From Paramyrothecium sp. XJ0827 (Eukaryota; Ascomycota; Sordariomycetes; Hypocreales; Stachybotryaceae): 64,000 nt of DNA. Below the pieces are notes generated by a model, which worked only from the letters and a program-made list of their open reading frames with translations, had not been told where the DNA came from and searched no databases. This document shows, in pieces, positions 22,701 to 35,293 of this stretch. Numbering within the stretch: position 1 is the stretch's first letter; each line of letters begins with the position of its first letter. The translations under genes were made by a program, and so were the position numbers. Where the stretch lies: positions 3,100,001 to 3,164,000 of the forward strand of contig JAJFPB010000003.1 of the NCBI GenBank assembly GCA_020881915.1. The letters run 5' to 3'.

Positions 22701-24503
22701 CGAATTGGGCATACCAGCGATGATTCAATTGGCCTCGGGTGTGGTCAATGACACCCAAACTGGGGCATTTTCATCAATCCTGACCACATCCTGCTACCGG
22801 GGAGCCCCTGGCCATCACCACCCCCCGGTGTCCTGAACCCCTGCCAGTGGATCTCCTGCTGGGTTAACTTGCGCCCACTTCTTTCTAGTGCTCCAGCAGA
22901 ACATGGGTCGCAGAAGTCTGAGCGGCAGGTACCGTGAACGTCTCGCTGGATGGAGATGGAGATGGAGCACTGCCAGGCTAGGGAGGAATTTCATCACTTA
23001 GCGGGCACATAAGGTTACCCTAGGTCACCCTAGGTGAGGTTCGGTACATACAGCGATATTTCGGTACTGGATCGTTGTATTAACATTACCCTGTGCCTTA
23101 GGGAACGCTGAAAACTTAAGCTGTAGCTCCTCAAATCGGCCCTATCATACACCACGCTTTGAAATGTCAAAAACCACTCCAGGTCAGTAAAATCCTCCGG
23201 AACGCAGACAGTGGTGCTCGCCAACCGGAAGACGTTAGACCATTGGACAGGGGCTTGCCGTCCTCTCCGCTCTGCCGGCTCTTCTGTTTACCTTGATCGG
23301 CTGCAGTTACGCGTGCAAGCGCCCACACCAGAGGGAGAACGACAACGCCCTCCCACAGGCTGGCCAGGTGAGTCCGTGGCCCCTTTTGGAGGTGCTGGAA
23401 GGCCAGCTCGGGACCAGGGAACCTTATCTCCAACCTTGCACTGAGCGAACGGTCCCTCAAAGGCTTGGCCTCACAGGAACCCGGAACATTAATGGCTCTC
23501 GCCTCCTGGTTTGCGTGCGTCGGCGACGATCCACGGAACTATGGAAGCAATAAATCTCCACATCGAACCACTTCAGCCGGGGAGAATCTCCAGGCCCAAT
23601 CTCGATCCGCGCGCAAAGTCTCCACGGGTGAGCCGGGAAAGCTTCTCCCCAATTGAGCCGCATCCCTGTCCACTGATGGGCTATATATGTTGCCTACCTT
23701 GACCGATATGAGAACACAGCCTCTTCCGCGTCTGACAGAAAACTTGGCAGGGGAAATTGGACATCTGCAGGATATGGACGACATGACGTACATCCTTATC
23801 CCGACCCCTGCTGGTTCCCGAGTGCAGCTTTTCGATTTGTCCATTCTTGCCGCACATCGGATTTCCAACAAGTGCGCACCGGTCTAACGATTGGCTCTTT
23901 TCACGCCGGCGAGCTAACTCTGCCTCTGGTTAGCGGCCATCGTCGCCCGTTGCGCTGGGTAGCACTGGCCTCGATCATCCACACTCTTCCGGGCTTCCCG
24001 CTCCGGGCTCGCCCCCAGAGCTGAGCAACTCAAAGTACTAGAAGAGATTGCCGCGCGCACATCAATAGGTCGCACCGCCACAATGCTTGAGCGAAATGCC
24101 ACGTCCTGCGGTTCCTGCTCGTAAGACACGGCAACCCAGTCAGGGGCCCATTGTCTGACTGTCATGGTATTGGGGTGCGGCCCGGTGCGTGATTGACATG
24201 CTAAGCCTTGACTCGTTGCTTTGCATCCCATCTTACCTGATATACTTAATTGACATGTCGTTTGCCACCCCACTGCCTCTGAGATAGTTTTGGTAGGACC
24301 CGGCAGTGCATGGCTGACAGAGTTAGTTGCAAGACAAACTGACTTCACTTTCAAGGCCTACCGAAGCAGCTCCTGCTTTGTTTGTAGGATGTCTCTATGC
24401 CAATATGGTCTTGAGCTTCACGGACCAATGATTCAATGGGGAGCAATTGCGTTTAGGAGCAGTTTCTGCTTCGACGGATTCCACAACCCCCCTTACCCTA
24501 GAC
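19755..24503. other. Gene-poor region, upstream of the KPR-like gene
   Basis: There are 4.7 kb without a supportable gene. The first 1.5 kb probably holds the promoter and 5' leader of the minus-strand gene and is rich in AGGTA words. Open frames at 20194-20856, 20754-21158 and 22372-22758 (minus) have unstructured translations and no splice-consistent extension, so I left them out. Confidence 0.5.
20412..20434. repeat. AGGTA/AAGGTA tandem cluster
   Basis: The sequence runs AAGGCAAGGTAAGGTAAGGTAAG, and related words follow at 20541-20561 (GAGGTA x3) and 20725-20752 (AGGTACC palindromes). These belong to a family of short words recurring in intergenic DNA across the window. Confidence 0.7.
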
Positions 24504-25122
24504 TCAGACTGCCATCTCCTCCCTGCGAGGGTATATTAACGACATGGGCTCGGTAGTTACATGCCTCACAACTTGGTGACATGTGATAGGAGATAGCTTG
24601 CGTAGTAGATGTACATTCGACTTTTCACCTTGTTTGTAGACCGCGGGGGAGCACATGCTGCATACTGGTAGGTAGGCTCGAACAATGTCCTCGATGACAG
24701 GAATTGCTACCGCCTGGTCAGACACAACAGGCCCTTTCATGGGGAGGTGCCTATGAATAACCGATCCTTCACTCTTCCAATACGTCAAACCATCCTCAGG
24801 TTCGTCCACACACAGTCTCACGTTTGTTGCAGTAGCTGTAACCCGTGGGAAGGTCTTCGCCTTTTGTAGACGTAATTCATTGAAACGCAGCTCTATCGCA
24901 CCTTCTGAATTGCTGTGAGACTCACCAATATTCACAGCTTCAAACCCGATCCACGGCAGACCCCATGCATTAACACGAGTGATTTGTCTGTTAATCTTGA
25001 TTTTGAACCGTGATGGCAACTCAGGCTCAACCCGAGGGGCAACAAGGAAAATGCGGACTAATTTCAACCGTTAGGTTTCTGGCAAAGAGAGGAAATGATA
25101 AATTACCATGCAAGTTGATCAT
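24504..25122 (-). CDS. Hypothetical protein, two exons, isolated
   Basis: I do not recognise the family. A long minus-strand frame lacks an ATG at its 5' end, but a 49-nt intron (25106-25058; GTAATT donor, CCTAACGG branch, TTAG acceptor) joins it in phase to a 16-nt first exon, M-I-N-L-H-V. The product is 189 residues. The first 140 have normal-looking composition (R-V-E-P-E-L-P-S-R-F-K-I, A-W-G-L-P-W-I-G-F-E-A-V, L-C-V-D-E-P-E-D-G-L-T-Y-W). The last 45 look random, so another intron or a truncation near 24660 is possible. It is the only candidate in a nearly 10-kb gene-poor stretch and could be a degraded relic. Confidence 0.4.
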
Positions 25123-28100
25123 GTTTCTCCTGGTAATGCTGGTCACCATTCTAAGTTGGCTGTTAACCACCTAAGAAGATGCACAGGAGCAATACAGCAA
25201 CTCATGGGTGCGGAAACGATCATGATCTCGAATGAGACTACTATCCGACTCATTGAATCCTCCGCCTAGATACTACACTTCGCTGGCTGTCGAGAGTTTG
25301 CATCACTGACGTGTCCGTAGATCATGTGTCTACATCAAGAGACACGGACTCCCAATTTCTCGACTTTACATTTCGCCCCCATAGGCACGCAGTGCAGGAT
25401 GAAATAAGTGCGACCGTTCCGAAGCACCAGACTCATGAGTTCGAGCCATAGAAATGTCAGCGACATCAATGATTAGATCCTGAACCAAGTTACATACCGC
25501 TCGTCGTAAAGCTCAGCAGCAACGTCGCGAATTACCATGCAGATTGGTCAATCAACAGTCAGAAACTTGGGAAGTCGCTAGTCTCTAAAGTTTAAATGTT
25601 TCTTAGGCATAGATTCTCCCTCACTAAACCTTGATCTCGAGGCGATCACGTTTGTGAAAGATAATAGGTAGTGCCTTCAAGATATAGATTGAGTAGCTGA
25701 AGGGTCCCTCACCTCCTTGGCATCCCATAGCTATATCTCTACAGCCACTTGCCATTGTCCCAGTCCTGGAACATCTTCCTCTTCGCAGGCTTATGAAAGA
25801 TGAGACTTGAGTGGACGGGCTGCAGGGGAGCAAGAACTCCCAGCCGATGTCGAGTAAAACAATGTGATGTTGAGGGACCTAAGCAGAAGGCTATGCTTTT
25901 GACCTCATAGGATGCGACCAAAGCTGTATCTCTTTGCGGCACAGATGTCCGTGACTGCTAGCTGTATCAAAATTCTTCTCGGAATATGTCTGCTGAAAGT
26001 ACATGCACTAGCAACATATATGTGCTGACGAGCTAAACTACGTCCAGTTGGCAATCCCATATTCACGGATATGCCTAAGCAGCGTGTCGGATCTGTCGGC
26101 CTGCCAGCCTGCAACATGTAAAGCTTGACGATTACTTGTTGAGAACACGGGTTGGTCTTAGGTATTTCGGACCGATCGTATCAGGCGTACGCCTTTGCCA
26201 CAAACCAACCATAATCGTTACCCAAACAAGTTCTATCGATATTCTTAGTACGAAAACCATACTACAATGTGAGTCAAAATGAAACGCTCCATTCGTGATA
26301 CTGTGAGTGATATTGGACCAATGGGCAGCGCTGCGATGTGAAGAAGGAAGAAAGGAAGGAAATGTTTAGAAGAAGCTACGAGAAAGGGGGGAAGAGAAAG
26401 GTGAGCCTTGATGCTTCTAAATCTGAGTTGAAGTTGTTTCAGGGTTATGTAAAACTCCGAAATGCTGGGGGACTGAGATGAGTCTGGTCCTGAATCCCTT
26501 TATCATCTAACAAGAGTCTGCCTGGGAAGATTAGATGAGCATACTAGAAGGCTTACGAAAGCCAGCATGGCATCTAATGGCATACCAGAAGAGCTGGACA
26601 TGTAGAATGGAGGAGGATGGAAAAACTATGAATAGTCATATAGAAGCAGTGAAATCACACCGGCGTCTAGACCTGACGCAAAGCTTAGACCCGCATAGCA
26701 TCATGCAATGAACTAGGATCAAATGGATTCTTATATAATGGCCTCAGAGGACCAGTGCCTCATGAACGAGTCTAGTTCAGCAAGGTTACAGTGTACCGGA
26801 TGATGCATTGAGAAGTGTTGACGGAAGCAAGCGCATCTTCCGCAAGGCCTACTGGATATCTGCTCCGTCATGATTGAGTGAACCCACGACGAGCAGCCAA
26901 TATCAGAAACCATTGTTATTTTCAACATGTGCGTTGTCATATACGTGAAGCATCTGCCTGGACTCATGCACCAAAGCTCAGTCTTCACTCACTTGGATCC
27001 AGATCCAGTGACAAAGCCAAGCTGCGCTATTACGCCGAAAGTAAAGATGTGCTAAGTTCCTTATAATTCTCGCCGAAGGAAAGCGCAGCGTCATGAAATA
27101 AACAGATATGTGCCTCAGTTAATGAGATGTGTCAAACAGCTAAGGCTATGACAAAACTCTGTCATTCGAACTAGATGTTGGCCCCTGTACGTCTGGCGTG
27201 CAGTGCACTGCTACAACATCGCACGCCCAATGAGTAATAGCATGCTGTAATTACTCCGTGTTATTACTCAGTTTGCGGTGGACACAGAGTCAGTGTCTGC
27301 GTCAGAGTTGTCCCGGGTGTCACAAAATAATAGTGAGTCGCTCATCGTTGGAACTGCATTCTCACACTTTGGGATGACTCATTAGGGGAGTTGGTATAAA
27401 TGTGCACGCCATTCCCGAGATAAACTGATGGCTTGGACGGCATGGTTGCATATAATAATGGTATCTAGATGACTTGAGCCTCTTCCTTGGGCTTCCAGAA
27501 CGATGAGTAGTGGGAAGCATACGTGCTGCGAAGATGGTAATTCCGTTTGCAGAAAGGTCTTGTAACTTATTCAAGAATAAACACCCGTGTTGAAAGCCGT
27601 GAGTCGACCGAACGAAACTGTGCTTGAAGAGTTTACGTTTCACATACCTGCTTTGACGTTGTCGTCGAGTAGTGTAGATTCGACCATCATAATATTAGAA
27701 AGAAACTACTCTTATTACTGAACCCACGGTTCTGTTGGTTCAACAAATAACACGCACTCAAACAATGTCCTGATCTTTTGTTGGGTGCTAAAAGTTTCTG
27801 GCTTGTATCACATTCTCGTAAGATGCAGGTCTGGAGCCCTGTGGCAGCTACAGCTGGTGATTGGGTCGGGTCCGATGGATATGGGGATGTCGCAAAAGTT
27901 CCTCCAAAGGTTTGGGGAAAAGAGTCTTCCCCGTGCTTTTTTGAGTCTTCCCCTCTGTCGGAGCCGGAATTGGCGTCGATGACTTATAAAATCACAAAAG
28001 TTCCTCTACTGGCTGCGTCTGTTTCTGTCTGGGTACGCGAGCCGAGCTGATATTCGGCTAGGAATGGGCAGCACCTTTTCTCTTCTTTGCCATGCCCAGG

Positions 28101-29552
28101 CTCGTCGCTGTCAATTTCACGCCACCCGCCGCTTGTTCGGGTTGGTTCATGCGGGCCTTTCTTGGCTTGTGTAAGTGCTGCCGAAGGACGAATGGAAAAG
28201 AAATCGAGTCGTGCACAGAGACTCGGCATCTGCCGAAATTCATCTTTAATCTTCAGGAGCACGTGCTCAGTACCTTGGCGTTGATCTTGAGGCGAAGGAC
28301 GAACGCGTTTACCTTATCTACGATACGGTGACTTTAGATTGTCACTATCAGCACTCATGCGGCGCGCATGTCTCCGAGACAGGCATGTAGCACATCTCTG
28401 GAGTACGTGTCATACACAGGAGCTGTATGAGGATTGGGCGACAAAAGATGAAGGAAAAAAGAATAGCCAGCTAGACACGGCGATCCCGGTGAGGGATGGA
28501 CCGGCTTCAAAAGTTCTCGGTAGTGCGCCAGCAGGAAAGGGAAAGGGTAAAGGTACAGTAAGGATGGTAAAGGAAAAGTTCCAGGACGAATGGCCAATGC
28601 CCGCTGACAGAAATGTGGAACTGCCAAAAAGGTGTCCCGAGAAAGTGCCACAAAGTCTCGGGAGGGCACTATCGTCTGTTTTTCCTCCCCTCCTCTCCCA
28701 AACCCATGGAACGCCGCGATGGCTCCGAGAAACCCACCCGTGCCATCGCCGTTCTCTCCTCCTCCGAAATCTTGGAGATGTTGCAGTGGGTAGCATGCGC
28801 CCTTATCAATGCCGAAATCGACGCCGTCGTCCCCCCTCTCCTTTCCCAAAGCAATGGCGAGACCCATGCCAACTGTCTTGGGTTCGCCGCCATTTCAGGC
28901 CTCGGCAGTGAAACCATGCCTGTCTAGGCAGGTGTGTGTGGACACCCTATCATTCGCGCTGGTGCTGGATGGTGTGCTTGTTCTGATATGATGAAGGCGG
29001 CCGTCCAACCACAACTGTCTTGGTCCTTGCAAGCTCAGGGCGCCGAGTCTAGCCCAAGCGGCGCCACACTGCGACGGTAACTGGCTGGGACGCCCCCCTC
29101 CCCCCCGAGGGCTAATCTGGACTTTGGCTAGAAGCTCAACGCCATGCCGTACCCTCCATACCATACCTGGAGGGGCCCGGGCTTACTGCCTGCTCCATGT
29201 CCTCGATAAAGACCCAGGCTGCAAGGCTAGTGCAGGGCCGGGGTTAGGTTCAGCTCGCTGTCTTTGGCCCTTTCCCTTCACTGGCCGTTGCCATCGCTGC
29301 TCCGTATGCCGGACGGCTGAGTCTACCGTTCCCCGTAATCCGTCCTGGTCAAGTCCCCTTCATCTAATCTAAGGAGGTACTTACCCCAGTCCCCTCCTCC
29401 CAACCACACCACCTGTTGAATCTTCAACTTCAATCCCTCCGGCCAACTGCCTGAACGACGACAGGCAACGACGACGTCGCCAAGACCTTCTGTCGCCGCT
29501 GCTGTCGCCGGTCCTGCGCGGTGCGATACGGTCACTCAGTTCAACATTCGCA
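25123..29552. other. Gene-poor, comparatively AT-rich region
   Basis: There are 4.4 kb with only short frames. The part from 25 to 27.8 kb is visibly richer in A+T than the coding blocks. From about 29.3 kb the sequence becomes C/T-rich and is probably the leader of the OPT gene. I could not identify transposon protein fragments. Confidence 0.5.
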
Positions 29553-32188
29553 ATGGTGGCCTCCATTTTTCGAAAACGCCATGAGGCCGAGGAGATCACC
29601 CCTCTCCCGGACCCTCTCGAGGCCGAGGCCGTAGCCACCGGCGTCGGCATCGAGCACCTGAAGCACCTGAGGGAGTTCGAAAAGGCGCACAAGTTCGATC
29701 CCAACTTTCCCATTGACGAGCTCAACGACATCGACGCCGCCATTGCGACAGGCCATGCCGAAAAGGGAATCGAAATTGAACACGCCTTGATGGAGGACAA
29801 CAGCCCGTACCCTGAGGTAGGTTCAAGAGAACTGGTCCGGATTTGCGCGTAAGACGTGGTCGGATTGTTGACACTGGCTTCCCTTTGCAGGTCCGCGCAG
29901 TCGTTCGTAACTACGATGTCGATCTTCCCGCCAACACCGTCCGCGCTTGGGTTATCGGTCTTATTCTCTGCGGTATTGGTTCCGGCGTCAACATGCTCTT
30001 TTCGCTACGCAATCCCAGCGTCTCAATCACGACCTACATTATTCAGCTCATCTCCTATCCCATCGGCTTGGGTTGGGATTTGATTATGCCCGACAGAGTG
30101 TGGAACATTTTCGGCCTCAAATTCAACCTCAGGCCCGGCAAATTTAATTTCAAGGAGCACGTTGTTATTGTGGCCATGTCTAATGTAAGTGACTACCCAC
30201 GGGGTTGACGGAAACCGCTTGGCTCTCCACACTTGGTTTGTCACTATGTCGGTCGCAGTCACTAACACGGATTGAAAGGCGGCATATGGAGGAGGCGCTC
30301 TGTACGCTACGGACGTCCTGCTCGCTCAGCAGCTGTTTTATGGCCAAAACTTCGGATGGGCTTTCCAGATGCTTTTTGGAATTACCACGCTCTGTACCGG
30401 TTATGGTCTCGCTGGCTTGGCACGCCGCTTCCTGGTTTGGCCCGCTGCCATGATTTGGCCTGCCGATCTGGTCAACTGCGCCTTGTTTTACACTCTCCAC
30501 GATCACTCGCCATCCAACCCCAGTAAGACAAATGGCTGGTCGATCCCACGATACAAGCTTTTCCTCATCATTGGCGGCGCTTCCTTCATCTGGTACTGGT
30601 TCCCCGGCTGGATCTTCAAAGGACTGTCTTATTTTACCTGGATTTGCTGGATTGCGCCTGACAACGTGCTCGTCAACAAGATCTTTGGTGGCTACTCCGG
30701 ATATGGTCTTATGCCAACTTCGTTCGACTGGTCTGTTTACAGCGGCTACATGGCATCGCCTCTGATTCCTCCCTTCCATGCCATTGCCAACGTCACTGCT
30801 GGTATCCTGGTCTTTTTCGTCTTTCTCTCCATGGGTATTCACTTTAGCGGCACGTGGTACGCAGACTACTTCCCCGTCCAGTCGTCTGAATCTTACGATA
30901 ATACCGGCGCCATTTACAACGTTTCTCGTATCCTCGACAAAAACTTTCACTTCAATGAGACGGCATATCAGGAATACTCTCCCTTATTCCTTCCCACCCA
31001 GTTCGCTCTCGCGTACGGCCTTTCTTTTGCGGCAGTCGCAGCCGTCATTGTCCATGTCGCGTTGTACCACGGTCAGGATATCTGGAAGCAGTTCAGGATG
31101 GCTCGCCACCAGGAGGATGATGTCCACATGCGGCTGATGAAGAAGTATCGCGATGCCGAGGACTGGTGGTACGCTGGTATGTGTCCTTGCTTATTTCCCC
31201 CCGAACTGTAACACGGCAAGACTAACGCCCTATAGCTTTGTTCATCGTGATGATGGGAATATCTTTTGGTGTCGTTGCAGGATGGCCAACCGGTTTCCCG
31301 ATTTGGGCGTACATTATCTGCATCATTATTCCCATCGTCTGGCTCATCCCCATCGGCATAGTACAAGGAATCACCAACATCCAGCTCGGCCTCAATGTTC
31401 TGACCGAATTCGTCATCGGTTATATGGTGCCTGGGCGACCAATGGCCATGATGATGTTCAAGAACTACGGCTACATTTGCATGGGTCAAGCGTTGTACTT
31501 CGCCCAGGATCTGAAGCTGGGCCATTACATGAAAGTTCCGCCCCGGGTTATGTTTACGTCTCAGCTCGTGGCCTCCATTTTCTCGGCCATTATTCAGATT
31601 GCTGTCATGAACTGGGCCCTGGATCGCATTCCCGATGTCTGCGCTCTGGATCAGCCAAACCACTACACATGTCCTGGCGGTCGAGTGTTCTTCACAGCTT
31701 CCATTGTGTGGGGTGTCATCGGACCCGCCCGTATCTTTAGCCACGGTGCCATGTACGCATCGCTTCAATGGTTCTGGCTTATCGGTGCCGTCACTCCCGT
31801 CGTTACCTGGCTACTGGCTCGCCGCTGGCCCAAGTCTTGGTGGAGGTATGTGAGCATGCCCGTTGTGTTTGGCGGTTCCGGCATGCTTCCACCAGCCAGC
31901 GTGTACATCTATCTCTGCTGGGGCATGGTCGGCACCATCTTCAACTACTTCATCAAGCGTCGTTACACAGGGTGGTGGCTGCAGTATAACTACATCACTT
32001 CTGCAGCATTGGATTGTGGCCTGATCGTATCGACGTTGGTCATCTTTTTCACTCTGTACCTGACGAGCGCCAACGACCCGGATTGGTGGGGCAACAACCA
32101 AGCGGTGCACACGTTGGATATGATGACCAAGGCGATCAAGACCACGGTTGCACCCGGCGAGACTTTTGGGCCGACGCAGTGGCCTTGA
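29553..32188 (+). CDS. Oligopeptide transporter, OPT family
   Basis: A proton-coupled importer of small peptides in the plasma membrane, by family knowledge. Four exons (29553-29816, 29891-30184, 30279-31176, 31236-32188) give 802 residues, the usual OPT length. The signatures are present: S-P-Y-P-E-V-R-A-V-V just before the first membrane segment, F-N-F-K-E-H (the NPGPFNxKEH region), S-F-I-W-Y-W-F-P-G-W, Y-S-P-L-F-L-P-T-Q-F-A-L-A-Y-G, P-G-R-P-M-A-M-M-M-F-K, F-S-G-S-like G-G-S-G-M-L-P-P-A and a C-terminal P-D-W-W-G-N-N. The hydrophobic profile fits 12 or more spans. The cytoplasmic N-terminus (about 90 residues) is acidic. Introns of 59-94 nt have clean CTAAC branches and phases close. Substrate (tetra/pentapeptide, glutathione or siderophore-like) cannot be told. 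Confidence 0.94.
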
Positions 32189-32827
32189 ACAGGGCTACGT
32201 AGGGATTAGGAGTAAATAGGATTCTACCTAGCGGGAATCCCCCCTAGATATGTACGACATGGACTAAACGGAGTATTGGAGCGTGCGCTTTTGTTTCTCT
32301 GGGACTGGGTCGGGTTTATTGGATATCTCGCATTGGCTCAAACAATCGATTTCAGACTACGTGCATGACAGAGGGGTCGTTTGACATATATACAACCAAT
32401 TGATTTGCCCTTGGACAGATTTCGGTGCATCATATCGTCGAGAGGAAACCTGTGCATTTCATTCAGGTTCAGGTGAATCTCCCATCATTGCCAGACGCTG
32501 TGTTGTTTCTTGGCAAGCTCTTCTCAAGTACTCGAACACGATGGTCAAGCTGGTCATCTAGCATGTAATAAGACATGCACTATAGTACAGCGCTTGGCAT
32601 TAGCACTCCTAGTCACGTGCCGCTAGCGATCACACCTTGGTGGGGGTTGCCGTGAAAAAAGGGAGGAGGGCCACTGTCACATGACCTTCCCGGAACATCC
32701 CTCCCACCGAGATTTCACAAATTACCTTAGGGCTACCATTTCGACCGGACACTCCACCAAAAAAGGTCTCCGAAATTGTGAATTCTTCGATCGTCATCCA
32801 ACTACACGCCCAACAACCACCGCCAAG
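32189..32827. promoter_or_regulatory. OPT 3' region and RPL37 promoter with CACGTG/CACATG boxes
   Basis: Upstream of the ribosomal protein gene lie GTCACGTG at 32612-32619 and GTCACATGAC at 32676-32685, both matching the RTCACRTG core of Cbf1-type bHLH regulators. In several ascomycetes Cbf1 controls ribosomal protein genes; binding here is inference. Confidence 0.5.
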
Positions 32828-33429
32828 ATGAGTACGTTGCGCCCAACTGTCGAGGACGACCGCGATGGATTGAGATGCCGGGTTTGCTAATTCATTCCTG
32901 CAGCGAAGGGTACCTCCAGCTTCGGTAAGCGCCACAACAAGACGCACACTCTGTGCCGACGATGCGGTTAGTCAACCCTGCTTTTCCCCTCCCCTCTCGA
33001 AGAGTTATCTACGACGCCCCGAATGGATCGAAATTGGACGGAGAAGGGGACTCGGGTGATCGTCGGACTCTGGGAGGAACGATTTTGGATTGGGAACGAA
33101 AGGACGCTGATAGCATCTCGCAGGCCGTCGCTCGCTGCACGTTCAGAAGCATGAGTGCTCTTCTTGCGGCTATCCCGCCGCCAAGACCCGCAAGTGTACG
33201 TTGTGCCCTCACGAAGATCCTCACTGAGAGGAGAAGCGACACACCCACTCAGACTCCGGGACATGTTGACTCACTGGCGATTGCAGACAACTGGGGCGAC
33301 AAGCTGAAGCGCAGAAAGACCACCGGTACCGGCCGCATGCGTTACCTCAAGGAGGTCTCCCGCAAGTTCAAGAACGGCTTCCAGACCGGCCAGCCCAAGA
33401 ACGCCCGGGGTGTCAGCAAGTCGGAGTAA
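32828..33429 (+). CDS. RPL37: 60S ribosomal protein eL37
   Basis: A small zinc-binding protein of the large ribosomal subunit. Four exons are needed: 32828-32831, 32904-32966, 33124-33195 and 33287-33429, giving 93 residues. The first exon is only 4 nt (ATGA), and [15 protein letters not shown] follows after the first intron. The two zinc pairs are L-C-R-R-C-G and C-S-S-C-G-Y, and the end is [10 protein letters not shown], all standard for eL37. Introns of 72, 157 and 91 nt end in CAG or GCAG; the first has a GCTAAT branch. Two Cbf1-like boxes lie within about 220 bp upstream of the ATG. Confidence 0.95.
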
Positions 33430-34253
33430 ACCGTCCTTCCCATTGCCGAAGAAAAATTGGGAACGACTCCCAACCCTCCTGGCGGGATAGCTCAAACCCC
33501 CCTCACCCACATCTCCGAATTTTTTTTTTTGCGAAACGATCTCAGCGAAGCCGATTAGACAACAAAGTGGAGAGTTAAAATCGTCCTTTTGCAGCAAAAA
33601 TCTTCTTTCTCTCTCGTGTCTGTGCGGGGGAAGAGTTGGGTCTGGAATGTGCCTCGTGCTGAGGGGGGCGGAGGGTGATTCCGCAACAAAGGGGGGGTTT
33701 TTGTAGAGAGGATTTTCTTACAGCGGTGCGCGAGAACGGGGGACGGCGGCGGTGGAACTTGGCTGGAGCATGGGACACGGTGTTATTGAAAACGTGTTTG
33801 AGCAAAGAGGAACGGAAATGGACCTTTTTGCTTTTTTTGCACCTCCCTTGAGATTCCATAGGGATTCGGTTCACGAGGTCTAAAAAATGGCATCTTGATT
33901 CTGCATGAGATGTGTGCCTTGGCATGACGTGCGTCCGCCGCGAGTTTGTCTTCATGTGTGTGACTAGGGGGTGCTTCCCTTTGCTAGCCATACCTTCGGA
34001 TCGTTGGGTTTCTTGGATTGCATTTCAGTTATGCTGACGGGCAGGTGTTTTGGGCGTTGAGATTTAGACCACATAAAGGTCCATGTCTTTGTTTTCCTTT
34101 CGATATGGCCGAAGGACAGGACCACCCCTCTGAGCGTGCACCCTGTTGGCTCCCGTGCCCCAGTAGCCCTCCGTCCAGACCTCAAGTACAAAGCCTTTTC
34201 CAGAAGGAACGTGGACGACATGAACACCACCCACGAGCCCCTCGCTCTCCCGC
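33430..34253. other. Convergent intergenic region
   Basis: This lies between the 3' ends of RPL37 and ELP6. It contains a T10 tract near 33520, but no gene that I can support. Confidence 0.5.
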
Positions 34254-35293
34254 TCACGTCCCCCTCTCAAACACCCTGACGGCCCCATCGCCCGCGACGT
34301 AGTACAGGAACTCCCTCTCCCCGCCGTCCCGCCCGGCCTGCGACGCCGCCGTGACCCTGACCACCCCGCTGACGTCCCGCGCGGTGCCCGTGTCCAGCAT
34401 GCGCAGCGAGAGCACCGCGTCGGCCTCGTGGGCGAGCGACAGCGCCAGCGCGGCGTGCTCCCGCTCGAGCGTCGTCGCCTGCGCCTGCACGAGCGGCGCG
34501 TCGGCGGCGAGGGTGAGGATGGCGGCGTGGGCGCGCTGAAACGAGAAGCCGGTTAGTATCAGATGCTTCGGGAAGAGCTCAAGTAAAGCACAAAGCTCGG
34601 TAGCAGCATGAATGGAAAGGACAAACGAGTGAGTATAAATTTGGGCTTACCTCGCGTAAGGATAGAAGCATGTTCTGCAGCGCAAGGCTGGTGACGTCGT
34701 CCTCTGTCGCCGCGAGGAGCAGGTCGAGCTGGTCGACGATGAGGACCTTCTTGCTCGTCCTGACATCTCCAAGCGCGGCCTCTATCACAGCCGCCACGTC
34801 CGTGACCCTGCTGCTCCTCAGCACCCTCCTCGAGCCGTCATTGCTGCTGCCGGCCTCGCCTGTGAACAGCCCCGTGAGGCCGTCGACGTAGGCAAACCGC
34901 CCCGTCTTGGTGAGGCCATCTAGATCCAGACCCTGTTGTTTGGCGGAGGGCACCTCTGATCAGCCGTTGTCCACGCACGTATCGTATAGATTTCCTTGAC
35001 CCTTCAGGGACCAAAGAACCGAAAAGGACGAAACTCACCAGCTTTGCCGCTCCTTCGCGCCAGAACGCTGCGTCGCGCAGGAAGCTCACCAGCACCACGC
35101 CCACATCATCCGTCGCCGGCCCATCATGGCCTTCAGACGCCTCCCTCTGGCCCCTGGCCTTCAGGAAGGAGCAGAGGTACCGTAGGACGAGCCAGTTCGA
35201 GCTCGCGCCGAGCACGCTTGTGACGAGGATGAGAGCGGCCTCGGTGGGCAGGGCGAGGTACGGCTCCAGGAGAGTTGGTATCCGAGACGACAT
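34254..35293 (-). CDS. ELP6: Elongator complex subunit Elp6
   Basis: This is a RecA-like ATPase-fold subunit of the Elp4-5-6 ring of Elongator, which modifies wobble uridines in tRNA. Exons 35293-35039, 34932-34651 and 34535-34254 give 272 residues. The N-terminus S-R-I-P-T-L-L-E-P-Y-L-x-L-P is followed by V-T-S-V-L-G-A-S-S-N-W-L-V-L-R, V-V-L-V-S-F-L-R-D, F-A-Y-V-D-G-L-T-G-L-F, V-L-I-V-D-Q-L-D-L-L-L-A and H-E-A-D-A-V-L-S-L-R-M-L-D-T-G-T-A-x-D-V-S-G, the hallmark of fungal Elp6. As in the family, no canonical Walker A is present. Introns of 106 and 115 nt are both phase 0; the second has an ACTAACC branch. The 3' part is strikingly GC-rich. Confidence 0.92.

Noticed and set aside
28339..28991. 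Overlapping frames on both strands, including a possible 73-residue protein from about 28708
   Set aside because: Sequence is C/T-rich and several frames are open at once, so openness is explained by composition; no family match.
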